Assembly (NCBI GenBank): GCA_051155755.1
Contig: DAXETY010000044.1
Span: 1 to 64,000, forward strand
DNA length: 64,000 bases
Direction of reading: 5' to 3'
Source: DAXETY01 sp051155755
GTDB taxonomy: Bacteria > Desulfobacterota > Desulfobacteria > Desulfobacterales > SG8-13
Shown here: positions 53,663 through 61,876 of the stretch, piece by piece
How the letters are laid out: the number at the start of each line of letters is the position of its first letter
Position numbering within the stretch: position 1 is the first letter of the stretch
The notes under the pieces: generated by a model
Seen by the model: only the letters and a program-made list of their open reading frames with translations
What the model was told of the DNA's origin: nothing
Databases searched by the model: none
Position numbers and translations under genes: made by a program

Positions 53663-55509
53663 CCGATTCACCGGACCTTTTTTCCCGTGTACAGCAGGGG
53701 CTGCTGGCGTCCATCGACGTCCATTTCGCCAAGCAGATCGCTGCACTGGAAAACCCCGTGAACCCGGAGGTTGTGCTGGCTGCCGCTCTGGCGAGTCGTG
53801 CCACCGGAGACGGACATGTCTGCCTGGTGCTCGCCTCCGCGGCCCGGCAGACCGGGTGGCCGCCATCCGAACTGCCGGCGCTGGCACGCTGGGAAAAACA
53901 GCTGCGCGGCAGCAAGGTCATCGGTCGCCCGGGAGATTTCACCCCCCTGGTTCTCGATGAAAAAAACCGGTTGTATCTTTACCGCTACTGGCAATACGAA
54001 CAGCGCCTGATCGATGGGATCCGCCGCCGCCTTGCGCCCTCGATGCTTCCGGATGTTGACTGGCAGCGCCTCCGGGACGGTCTGGCCCGGCTGTTTCCCA
54101 CCGCCCCGGCCGGTGAAGCTGCGAACTGGCAGAAGCTGGCGGCCATGGTCGCTGTCGTCAAACCATTCTGCGTGGTTTCCGGGGGGCCTGGAACCGGTAA
54201 AACCCACACCATCGCCAAGATTCTGGCGTTGTTGCTGGAACAAGCGCCGGCGGCGTCCTTGCGGATATTCCTGGCGGCACCGACCGGAAAGGCGGCGGCG
54301 CGGCTGGGCGAGTCGCTGCAGTCGGCCCGTGAAAGCCTCGCGTGTGCACCTGCAGTGAGAGCCGCCATGCCCGCAGCGGCGGCAACGCTGCACCGCCTGT
54401 TGAAAGCGGTGCCGGGCAGTCCGTATTTTCGACACCATTCGGAAAACCCGCTTCCGGCCGACGTTGTGGTCGTCGACGAAGCTTCCATGGTGGATCTGGC
54501 CTTGATGTCCAAACTGGTTCAGGCACTGCCGGGCTCCTGCCGGCTGATACTCGTCGGGGACCGCGATCAGCTGGCCTCGGTGGAAGCCGGGGCAGCCCTG
54601 GGGGATATTTGCGGGCGAGGGGTTGCAGCGGAATATTCCGAAACCTTGATTCGGGCGGCCGATCAGGCGGCCGCTGAAAAACCGCAATTCGGTCGGCGGC
54701 TGCCGCAAATCGAGTTGAACATCCGTGACAGCGTGGTTCAGCTGGTGCACAGCTACCGCTTTTCCGAAACCGGCCGCATCGGGTCGCTGAGCCGTGCAAT
54801 CAATCGCGGCGATGCGGATGCGGTGCTTTCCATCTTGCAAGAGCCCGCGGATCCATCGATTTTCTGGTATCCGGACGATTCGCGAGCGCATTTCGAGCAG
54901 ATCGTGCGCAACTTCATCCTGGACGGATACGGTCCCGTCGCCGCCGCGGGGCATCCGGTACCGGCACTTGAACAGTTGAACGGTTTCCGCCTGCTTTGTG
55001 CCGTCCGAAAAGGACGGCGAGGCGTTGCGGCGATCAACCGGATCGCCGAACGGTTTCTGCGGGCCGAACATCTCATCGCGCCGGCCGATGGCCCCTGGTA
55101 TGCGGGGCGGCCGATTTTGATTACGGAAAACGATTATTCACTGGGGCTTTTCAATGGCGACATCGGCCTGGCGGCCGACGATTCGAACCTTCCCGAAGGA
55201 CCTTTGCAGGTATGGTTTCCGGGCGCCGAGGGGGCGGTTCGTCAAGTGCCGTCATTCCGCATCGGAGCCCATGAAACCGTATTTGCCATGACCGTGCATA
55301 AAAGTCAGGGGTCGGAGTTCGAACACGTGCTTCTGGTGCTGCCGGAAACCGATACGCCGGTATTGACCCGGGAGCTTATATACACGGCGGTCACCCGGGC
55401 CCGTCGGTCGGTAACGATCTGGGCTGCTGAAAAAATCCTGCGAGCGGCGGTCGCGCGCAAAATCGATCGCAGTTCCGGTTTGCGGGATGCCCTCTGGGGC
55501 CAAGAATAA
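53659..55509 (+). CDS. recD: Exodeoxyribonuclease V subunit alpha (RecD)
   Basis: 5'-3' helicase subunit of RecBCD. 616 residues. Walker A in VSGGPGTGKTHTIAKILALL (about 173-192), DE motif VVVDEASMVDLALMSKLVQA, and the C-terminal motifs MTVHKSQGSEFEHVLLVLPE and IYTAVTRARRSVTI. An N-terminal helical RecB-contact domain precedes the ATPase. Coupled to recB. Completes the RecBCD set with recC at 44.3 kb. Confidence 0.94.
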   Translation: MTDSPDLFSRVQQGLLASIDVHFAKQIAALENPVNPEVVLAAALASRATGDGHVCLVLASAARQTGWPPSELPALARWEKQLRGSKVIGRPGDFTPLVLDEKNRLYLYRYWQYEQRLIDGIRRRLAPSMLPDVDWQRLRDGLARLFPTAPAGEAANWQKLAAMVAVVKPFCVVSGGPGTGKTHTIAKILALLLEQAPAASLRIFLAAPTGKAAARLGESLQSARESLACAPAVRAAMPAAAATLHRLLKAVPGSPYFRHHSENPLPADVVVVDEASMVDLALMSKLVQALPGSCRLILVGDRDQLASVEAGAALGDICGRGVAAEYSETLIRAADQAAAEKPQFGRRLPQIELNIRDSVVQLVHSYRFSETGRIGSLSRAINRGDADAVLSILQEPADPSIFWYPDDSRAHFEQIVRNFILDGYGPVAAAGHPVPALEQLNGFRLLCAVRKGRRGVAAINRIAERFLRAEHLIAPADGPWYAGRPILITENDYSLGLFNGDIGLAADDSNLPEGPLQVWFPGAEGAVRQVPSFRIGAHETVFAMTVHKSQGSEFEHVLLVLPETDTPVLTRELIYTAVTRARRSVTIWAAEKILRAAVARKIDRSSGLRDALWGQE

Positions 55510-55645
55510 AAGCTTCCGGAGGCTGCATTCCGATTCAAAAGCACGTTTGTGCTTCGATGTTGAACTTGCAGTAGCACCCGGTTTGGGCAAGCATCACAAA
55601 AACGCGATCCCAACCGAATTGCGATTGAAATCGACCCGGCGAACC

Positions 55646-55837
55646 TTATGATTTCTTGGCGCAGGAGACCGCGTTGGATATCACGCCCTGAACCTGCGCC
55701 AGGGTGGCACACTGTTCCGAGCAGGCCGGAAATGCGGTCTTGCGCTGCTCGCAGTCCCGGCAGGGGCTTTTGACGAGGTGCCCGACTTCAAAGTCGAACT
55801 TGCACTTAAAACGATTTGATTTTGTTTGCAATTTCAT
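55646..55837 (-). CDS. Small cysteine-rich hypothetical protein
   Basis: 63 residues beginning MKLQTKSNRFKCKFDFEVGH. Six cysteines are spaced in a way that suggests a metal or disulfide site (FKC, SPCRDCEQRKTAFPACSEQC and a last one near the C-terminus). A longer frame to 55948 adds residues without that character. Its ribosome site is weak. I do not recognise the family. Confidence 0.55.
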   Translation of the reverse strand: MKLQTKSNRFKCKFDFEVGHLVKSPCRDCEQRKTAFPACSEQCATLAQVQGVISNAVSCAKKS

Positions 55838-56123
55838 AAACTCGCGCCTGTTCCTTAAAGTAAGCTCGAAGGATCTTTGGGCAAGATCCGCCTGCCGGCA
55901 AACCGAAACAGCAGCGCCCTTGGTTAGGTTGAACCCCGCCGACCGCAAAAACGAAATAAAACCGAAAATGAGCGGTCCAAATTTTCAAAACGGAAATAGA
56001 CGCAAATCTCCTGATAAATAAATTTCGAAAATTTGAAACGCTCAAATGAATCAGAATTATATCACGGGAAATTTGCGGACTCAACACAGATGAAGTCTTA
56101 AAAAGTCAAAATTTATTAAAATC

Positions 56124-56215
56124 TGTCATTCCCGCGAAGGTGGGGAGCGGTAATCCAGAAATTAATTTAATTACAGTATCTTAAAATCGAGATCCCCGCT
56201 TCCGCGGGGATGACA
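56124..56215. mobile_element. MITE-like palindromic element
   Basis: Ends are imperfect inverted repeats: TGTCATTCCCGCGAAGGTGG on the left against CCGCGGGGATGACA on the right, about 92 bp in all, with no coding potential. The GTCATTCCCGCG...GCGGGGATGAC pattern is the common form of non-autonomous palindromic elements in many bacteria. Only one copy is seen in the window. Confidence 0.65.
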
Positions 56216-56420
56216 CACGATTAAGACGGACTTTTTACGAAACCGTCAAGAAAAAGAGAAGGGCTTACGGGTCCTGGATTTCGGGTTGTGCATACACAAG
56301 TGTTGTCGATACGGTCGGGTCTTCTTGTTATGATGCGCAACCAGCTCGTACAACCTGCAACGCGGAACCCGCAATATGGAACCTGAAACTCGCAACGCGG
56401 AACGCGTAACCCGGCCTGCA

Positions 56421-56449
56421 TTGACAGGATTGTGGGAAATGACTACGAT
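56421..56449 (+). promoter_or_regulatory. Sigma-70-type promoter for ispF
   Basis: TTGACA at 56421-56426, 17-base spacer, TACGAT at 56444-56449. A start near 56456 would give a leader of about 40 bases carrying the AAGGAG ribosome site of ispF. Confidence 0.65.
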
Positions 56450-56495
56450 GCATCCGCGATAAATGGAAAAATTTAGAATACTTAAAGGAGAAAAC

Positions 56496-56969
56496 ATGCG
56501 CGTTGGAATTGGATATGACATCCATCGGCTGGTAGCGGGTCGCCCCTTGGTGCTGGCCGGTGTTTCCATTCCATTCGACAAAGGCCTGGAAGGACATTCC
56601 GATGCCGACGTGCTCGCACACGCAGTGTGCGATGCAATTCTCGGAGCCGCCGCAGACGGAGACATCGGCACCCACTTCCCCGATACGGATCCGCAGTACG
56701 AAAATGCCGACAGTCTCGACCTGCTCGGACAGGTCGCAGACCGGATATCGAAAACCGGATATGCGGTGGTGAATCTGGATGCCACGCTGATGGCCGAAAA
56801 GCCAAAATTACAGCCGTATCGCGGCGAGATGGTGCAAAACCTGGCCCGGGTGCTGGGCATCTCTCCTGATTTTGTCAGCATCAAGGCCACCACCACAGAG
56901 GGACTCGGCTTCGTCGGACGGGGGGAGGGCATTGCCGCCGTGTGCGTGGCCCTGATCGATAAAAAATGA
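56496..56969 (+). CDS. ispF: 2-C-methyl-D-erythritol 2,4-cyclodiphosphate synthase
   Basis: Fifth step of the non-mevalonate isoprenoid pathway, forming MEcPP with release of CMP. 157 residues, the usual length. Metal ligands are visible in IGYDIHRL near the start and GHSDADVLAHAVCDAILGAA. The MGDIGTHFPDTD-like segment and KATTTEGLGFVGRGEGIAA are family signatures. I chose ATG 56496, which has AAGGAG six bases upstream; ATG 56463 would add an unrelated leader. A promoter lies about 50-75 bp upstream. Confidence 0.95.
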   Translation: MRVGIGYDIHRLVAGRPLVLAGVSIPFDKGLEGHSDADVLAHAVCDAILGAAADGDIGTHFPDTDPQYENADSLDLLGQVADRISKTGYAVVNLDATLMAEKPKLQPYRGEMVQNLARVLGISPDFVSIKATTTEGLGFVGRGEGIAAVCVALIDKK

Positions 56970-57030
56970 CCGATTCGTATCAGCGCTTCCGAAGGCCTTG
57001 GCCGGGCATTTGCTATCGATCGGCACGGAA

Positions 57031-57106
57031 CCGGAGAACCAATCGAACCAATGAAACCAATGGAACCAATCAAACCTTCCCAAGAATAAATGGCAATTTA
57101 AAAATA
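57031..57106. repeat. CCAAT-word array with AT-rich tail
   Basis: Five CCAAT 9-mers (CCAATCGAA, CCAATGAAA and so on) followed by GGCAATTTAAAAATA (57092-57106), the same 15 bases found at 37743-37757. It lies immediately upstream of uvrB. Confidence 0.75.
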
Positions 57107-57148
57107 TACTTAACATATTAAATCCAATATTTTAAACTTATATATATC

Positions 57149-59143
57149 ATGCAAAACTTTAAAATGCGATCCCAGTTCGAACCCCACGGTGATCAGCCTC
57201 GGGCAATCGAAGGCATGACCCGCAATCTCCAGGCGGGCCATCCGTATCACGTGTTGTTGGGGGTCACCGGTTCCGGCAAGACCTTTACCATGGCCAATGT
57301 TGTCGAACGCTTGAACCGGCCGACTCTTGTCATCGCCCCCAACAAAACGCTTGCAGCCCAACTGTATAACGAGTTTCGATCCTTGTTTCCCGAGAATGCG
57401 GTGGAATATTTCGTCAGCTACTACGACTATTATCAACCCGAGGCGTATATTCCCTCCAGCGACACCTATATCGCCAAGGACTCTTCCATTAACGACATGA
57501 TCGACAAACTGCGGCATTCAGCCACCCGCTCGGTGCTTTCCCGGAGAGATGTCATCGTGGTGGCCAGCGTGTCCTGCATTTTCGGCCTGGGGGCGCCGGA
57601 AGATTACCTGGACATGCGCGTACATATCCGACGGGAGCAGGAACTCGGACGGGAGACGTTGTTGCGGGACCTTGTCTCCATGCATTACACCCGCAACGAC
57701 TACGATTTTCACCGGGGGGTGTTTCGAGTCCGCGGGGACCGGATCGAGTTGTTCCCGGCTTATGAAGAAGACCGTGCCGTGCGGATCGACTTTTTCGGAG
57801 ATGAAATCGAAGACATCGCCCTGGTCGATGCGCTTCGAGGTGTCGTTGTCAGACGCCTCGAGGAAGTGACCATTTTTCCGGCCAGTCATTACGTCACCTC
57901 CCGGGTTACGCGGGAACGTGCCAGAGAAACCATCATCGACGAGCTGAAAAGCCGTATCGAATTTTACCGGGACCAGGGCAAATACATCGAGGCCCAACGT
58001 ATCGAAGAACGCACCCAGTTCGACCTGGAAATGATCCAGGAGCTCGGCTACTGCAACGGTATCGAGAACTATTCGCGGCATCTGACCGGACGGTCTCCGG
58101 GACAGCCGCCGCCGACCCTGCTGGATTACTTTCCGGACGATTACCTGCTTTTCATCGACGAAAGCCACATTGCGGTGCCCCAGCTCAGGGCCATGTACAA
58201 CGGAGACCGCTCCCGCAAAACTACACTGGTGGAATACGGTTTTCGGCTGCCTTCGGCCCTGGACAACCGGCCGCTGCGTTTCGAAGAATGTGTCGAGCGA
58301 TTCAACCAGGTGGTGTTCGTTTCCGCCACTCCCGGAGATTATGAACGTTCCCTGGCCCGGGGGACGCTGGTGGAACAGATCGCCCGGCCCACCGGCCTGG
58401 TCGATCCGGAGGTCGAAGTGCGAACTGCCCGTAACCAGGTGGACGACCTGCTGGCCGAGATTCGCAATTTCTGCAATCGCGGATATCGAATTCTGGTCAC
58501 GACCCTGACCAAACGGATGGCAGAAGATCTCACCGACTATTACTCGGATATCGGCATTCGAGTCCGCTATCTGCACTCCGACATCACCACGCTGGAACGC
58601 ATGGACATCATCCGGGACCTGCGGGCGGGAGAATTCGACGTGCTGGTCGGAATCAACCTGCTGCGGGAAGGATTGGACATCCCCGAAGTCGCCCTGGTGG
58701 CAATTCTGGATGCCGACAAGGAGGGGTTTTTGCGATCCAACCGTTCCCTGATCCAGACCTTCGGCCGCGCCGCCCGCAATATCGACGGCCGGGTGATCCT
58801 TTATGCGGACCGCGTGACACCTTCCATGCGAACGGCCATTGACGAGACCGTGCGCCGGCGAAAAATTCAGGAGCAATACAACCGCGATCACGGCATCAAA
58901 CCCGAAACGATTCGCAAACAGATCACGGAAATGTTCGTATACGCGTCCGAATCAGCCGAGGCGCCGTCGGCAGCGGTTGCGGAAAAAGTTGTAGAATTTC
59001 AATCCCTCGACGATGTCGACCGAACCGTTCGTCGGTTGGAAAAAGAGATGAGGGCCGCCGCCAAAGACCTGGATTTTGAAAAAGCCGCCGAGTTGCGCGA
59101 CCGGATTCGGGAATTGCAGAAGCTGGTGGTTCTTGAGAATTAG
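57149..59143 (+). CDS. uvrB: UvrABC system protein B
   Basis: Damage-verification helicase of nucleotide excision repair. 664 residues. Walker A GVTGSGKTFTMANVVERL (about 38-55), the beta-hairpin region VSYYDYYQPEAYIPSSDTYI, helicase motifs FIDESHIAVPQLRAMY and GRAARNIDGRVILYADRVT, and the C-terminal UVR motif (about 622-660, LEKEMRAAAKDLDFEKAAEL) that contacts UvrC. The ATG at 57149 follows an AT-rich leader, and no strong ribosome site is visible. uvrC follows after a repeat-filled gap. Confidence 0.96.
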   Translation: MQNFKMRSQFEPHGDQPRAIEGMTRNLQAGHPYHVLLGVTGSGKTFTMANVVERLNRPTLVIAPNKTLAAQLYNEFRSLFPENAVEYFVSYYDYYQPEAYIPSSDTYIAKDSSINDMIDKLRHSATRSVLSRRDVIVVASVSCIFGLGAPEDYLDMRVHIRREQELGRETLLRDLVSMHYTRNDYDFHRGVFRVRGDRIELFPAYEEDRAVRIDFFGDEIEDIALVDALRGVVVRRLEEVTIFPASHYVTSRVTRERARETIIDELKSRIEFYRDQGKYIEAQRIEERTQFDLEMIQELGYCNGIENYSRHLTGRSPGQPPPTLLDYFPDDYLLFIDESHIAVPQLRAMYNGDRSRKTTLVEYGFRLPSALDNRPLRFEECVERFNQVVFVSATPGDYERSLARGTLVEQIARPTGLVDPEVEVRTARNQVDDLLAEIRNFCNRGYRILVTTLTKRMAEDLTDYYSDIGIRVRYLHSDITTLERMDIIRDLRAGEFDVLVGINLLREGLDIPEVALVAILDADKEGFLRSNRSLIQTFGRAARNIDGRVILYADRVTPSMRTAIDETVRRRKIQEQYNRDHGIKPETIRKQITEMFVYASESAEAPSAAVAEKVVEFQSLDDVDRTVRRLEKEMRAAAKDLDFEKAAELRDRIRELQKLVVLEN

Positions 59144-59154
59144 TTCACCAGGAA

Positions 59155-59490
59155 AATTTCATTGGTTTCAAAAATGGTTTCATTGGTTTCATTGGTTCGA
59201 TAGATCTCATTGGTTTAAGGATGAAAATCGATTTTAAATTCATCGAATCGTTCGAACCGTATCGGTTTCAATGTTTTTATTGGTTTCAAATATGGTTTCA
59301 TTGGTTTAATTGGTTTCATTGGTTCAAGGATGAGAGTCGATTTTAAGTCAGCTCTACCCATTGAATCAACCGAGCCGAATTTACATTTTAATTCAATTCG
59401 GTAATGGATATAATTTCCGTTTGCGATTCAGAATGGGTTCCGGTTTTTAAACCAATTGAACCAATTCAACCAATTCAACCAATTGAACCT
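59155..59490. repeat. ATTGGTTT arrays in tandem duplication, then facing CCAAT array
   Basis: ATTGG 9-mer arrays occur twice (from 59161 and from 59279) with the same following sequence (AAGGATGA, then TCGATTTTAA), so about 115 bp is duplicated in tandem. At 59447-59490 CCAAT units face them, giving a possible long-range stem. The last array lies inside the open frame in front of uvrC. Confidence 0.8.
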
Positions 59491-59583
59491 ATTAGCAAAT
59501 TGCAACGTTCAAAGACGAAAAATTCAGCCGATCGCCAAATTGACGGACCCGCCAAGACAGGTGTAGATCATTCCGTCGAAGAG

Positions 59584-61413
59584 TTGCGCGAGAGCCTGGC
59601 CCGGATGTCGAACGATCCGGGTGTGTACATCATGCGGGATGCATCCGGAGACGTGCTCTATGTCGGAAAAGCGCGCAACCTGAAAAAGCGGGTGGCATCG
59701 TATTTTAAAGCGGCCGGCCCGACGGATCCCAAAACCGCGGTGCTGGTTCGCAAGATCGGCCGTATCGAAACCATCGTCACCGCTTCCGAAAAGGAAGCCC
59801 TGATCCTTGAATCCAACCTGATCAAACATCACCGCCCCCGCTATAATGTCAACCTCAAGGATGACAAACGCTATCCGTGCCTAAGGCTGGATCTGGGCCA
59901 CCCCTATCCGCGGCTTTCCATCGTGCGCAGGTTCCGCAAGGACGGTGCCATGTATTTCGGCCCCTACGCCTCGGCCTACGCGGTGCGACAGACCCTGAAG
60001 GTCATCAACAAGACCTTCATGCTGCGCAAGTGCACCGAGCGCGAATTCCAAACCCGGACCCGTCCCTGTCTGCACTGCCAGATGCAGGGCTGCCTGGCGC
60101 CATGTTGCCGGGATGTGGATCGGCAGACCTATGAGGAGATGGTGCGGGAAGTCGTTCTTTTTTTAAAGGGTCGGACGCCGGACCTGGTTCGCAAAATCCG
60201 GCGGGAAATGCTGGAAGCCGCCGAAGCCGAGGAATATGAACGGGCCGCCCGTTTGCGCGACCGGATGTTTGCGCTGGAGCGCACGCTGGAAAAACAGGTT
60301 GCGGTGTCCACCGACCTGATCGACCGGGACGTGGTCGTTACGGTCCGCGGTGAGTCGTTGTCACTGGTGACGCTGCTGATGGTGCGCGGCGGTTTTTTAC
60401 AGGGCAGCCGTCATTTTCCGTTCGAAGAGACCGTGGCGGCTGACGAGGAAGTCATTGCGGCCTTCATCCGACAGTACTATGAAAAGGCACCCTTGATTCC
60501 CCGGGAAATCATTGTCGGCACGTCACTGGAGGATGCGGGTCTGCTGGAGGAATGGCTGCAGGGACTCAAGGAAGGGCCGGTGCGCATCCGGTATCCCCGG
60601 CGTGGTGAAAAAACCCGGCTGGTTCAGATGGGACTTCAGAATGCCGCCAAAGAACTGCAGGAACGAATCGCTGCCGGCAGTCGGGCCACCGACACCTTGA
60701 TGCGGCTGGAAAAGCGGCTGCGACTGTCCCGTTTTCCCCAGCGCATCGAGTGTTTCGACAACTCCAATCTGGCCGGCAGGCAACCCGTATCCAGCATGGT
60801 CGTGTTTCATGGCGGCGAACCGGACAAAGCCTCCTACCGCCTGTTTCGAGTCCAACGCGGGGATCACCCCGACGACTATGCGACAATGAATGAAATCCTG
60901 CAGCGCCGCTTTAAAAAAAATCGATCCGACATGCCGCACCCGGATCTGTTGATGCTCGACGGCGGCAAAGGTCAACTCAACATTGCCCTGGCCGTGCTGC
61001 GGGATCTGGGACTGGAGGCGCGATTCGATGTGATCGGCATCGCCAAAAAAGATGCCGAAAAAGGCGAGAGCCAGGACAAAATATACAAACCCGGCCAGGC
61101 CAATCCGGTTTTATTCGGCAAGGATGCCGACCTGTTGCTTTTTTTACAGCGCATTCGCGACGAAGCCCACCGGTTTGCCATAACCTTTCATCGCAAACGG
61201 CGCGGCCGGGAAGCGGTCCACTCGGCGATGGACGACATCCCGGGAGTGGGCCGCAAACGCAAGGAGCGACTGTTGCGCCATTTTGACAGCGTGGACCAGA
61301 TTCGCAGCGCCCCGGTGGAGGAGATCGCCGCCGTTCCCGGCATCCACCGGGCCCTGGCGGAAGTTATCAAGGATTATTTGAATGCCCGGAATGAGCTCAA
61401 AGCTCAAAGCTGA
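59584..61413 (+). CDS. uvrC: UvrABC system protein C
   Basis: Dual-incision nuclease of excision repair. The GIY-YIG domain opens DPGVYIMRDASGDVLYVGKA. A UVR motif (EMLEAAEAEEYERAARLRD) and the RNase-H-like 5'-nuclease domain (IECFDNSNLAGRQPVSSMVV) follow. Helix-hairpin-helix repeats at the end include IPGVGRKRKERLLRHFDSV. About 609 residues from TTG 59584. Other starts are ATG 59605 and ATG 59404. The last would translate the repeat array into PIEPIQPIQPIEPI and is unlike the family, so I place the start at the conserved edge, though this is not certain. Confidence 0.9.
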   Translation: MRESLARMSNDPGVYIMRDASGDVLYVGKARNLKKRVASYFKAAGPTDPKTAVLVRKIGRIETIVTASEKEALILESNLIKHHRPRYNVNLKDDKRYPCLRLDLGHPYPRLSIVRRFRKDGAMYFGPYASAYAVRQTLKVINKTFMLRKCTEREFQTRTRPCLHCQMQGCLAPCCRDVDRQTYEEMVREVVLFLKGRTPDLVRKIRREMLEAAEAEEYERAARLRDRMFALERTLEKQVAVSTDLIDRDVVVTVRGESLSLVTLLMVRGGFLQGSRHFPFEETVAADEEVIAAFIRQYYEKAPLIPREIIVGTSLEDAGLLEEWLQGLKEGPVRIRYPRRGEKTRLVQMGLQNAAKELQERIAAGSRATDTLMRLEKRLRLSRFPQRIECFDNSNLAGRQPVSSMVVFHGGEPDKASYRLFRVQRGDHPDDYATMNEILQRRFKKNRSDMPHPDLLMLDGGKGQLNIALAVLRDLGLEARFDVIGIAKKDAEKGESQDKIYKPGQANPVLFGKDADLLLFLQRIRDEAHRFAITFHRKRRGREAVHSAMDDIPGVGRKRKERLLRHFDSVDQIRSAPVEEIAAVPGIHRALAEVIKDYLNARNELKAQS

Positions 61414-61876
61414 AAGCAAGGCAAGCTGAAAGTTCAAAGCTCAAAGCTGAAAGCTCAAAGGTTGTAGCTCATAGCTCATGGCAAAACAAAAACCAAGTCC
61501 GTTGTCCATTGTCCGTTGCAAAAGCTCAGGCATCCCACGCGCAACCCGCAACCCGTAACGCGGAACCCGCAACCCGAATAACCAATCAAACCAATGGAAC
61601 CGTAATGAGCTCAAAGCTGAAAGCTGAAGGCTCAAAGCAAAGGATAAATGCCTAAAATTCAAGGACTTTGTCAGTCGTCCGTTGTCCGTTGCAAAAAGCT
61701 CAGTAGTCCAACGCGCAACCCGGTTAACCAATCAAACCAATGGAACCAATCGAACCAATGAAACTGGTCTTGCGCCGTTTCGCCGATTCGCCCTGTCGCC
61801 GTTACAAGTCATTATTAGGAATTTCGATGGTTTAACCGGCTAACGGGCAAACCGGCAAACGGGCCAACGGGCAAAC
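61414..61876 (-). repeat. Composite array of short tandem words (copy 2, inverted)
   Basis: Reverse-complement counterpart of the 37.3-kb mosaic. In order: AAAGCTC/AAAGCTG words, AGCTCAT words, TCCGTTG words, CGCAACC words, CCAAT 9-mers, then a CGCCGTTTCGCCGATTCGCC patch to about 61815. A separate AACGGGCAAACCGGC patch (61832-61876) stops exactly at the mdh stop codon. A 96-residue minus-strand frame here is only translated repeat. Confidence 0.85.

Larger units (their letters stand above)
55838..56495. other. Long intergenic region upstream of ispF
   Basis: About 660 bp without a credible gene. It contains a motif related to AAAATTTGAAACGCTCA (56028), a palindromic MITE-like element (56124-56215), a patch of CGCAACGCGGAACCCGCAA-type words (56340-56415) and the ispF promoter (56421-56449). 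Confidence 0.6.

Noticed and set aside
61441..61731. 96-codon minus-strand frame between uvrC and mdh
   Set aside because: It is a translation of the tandem word array (repeated FHWFDW, YGLRVA-type residues), not a gene.
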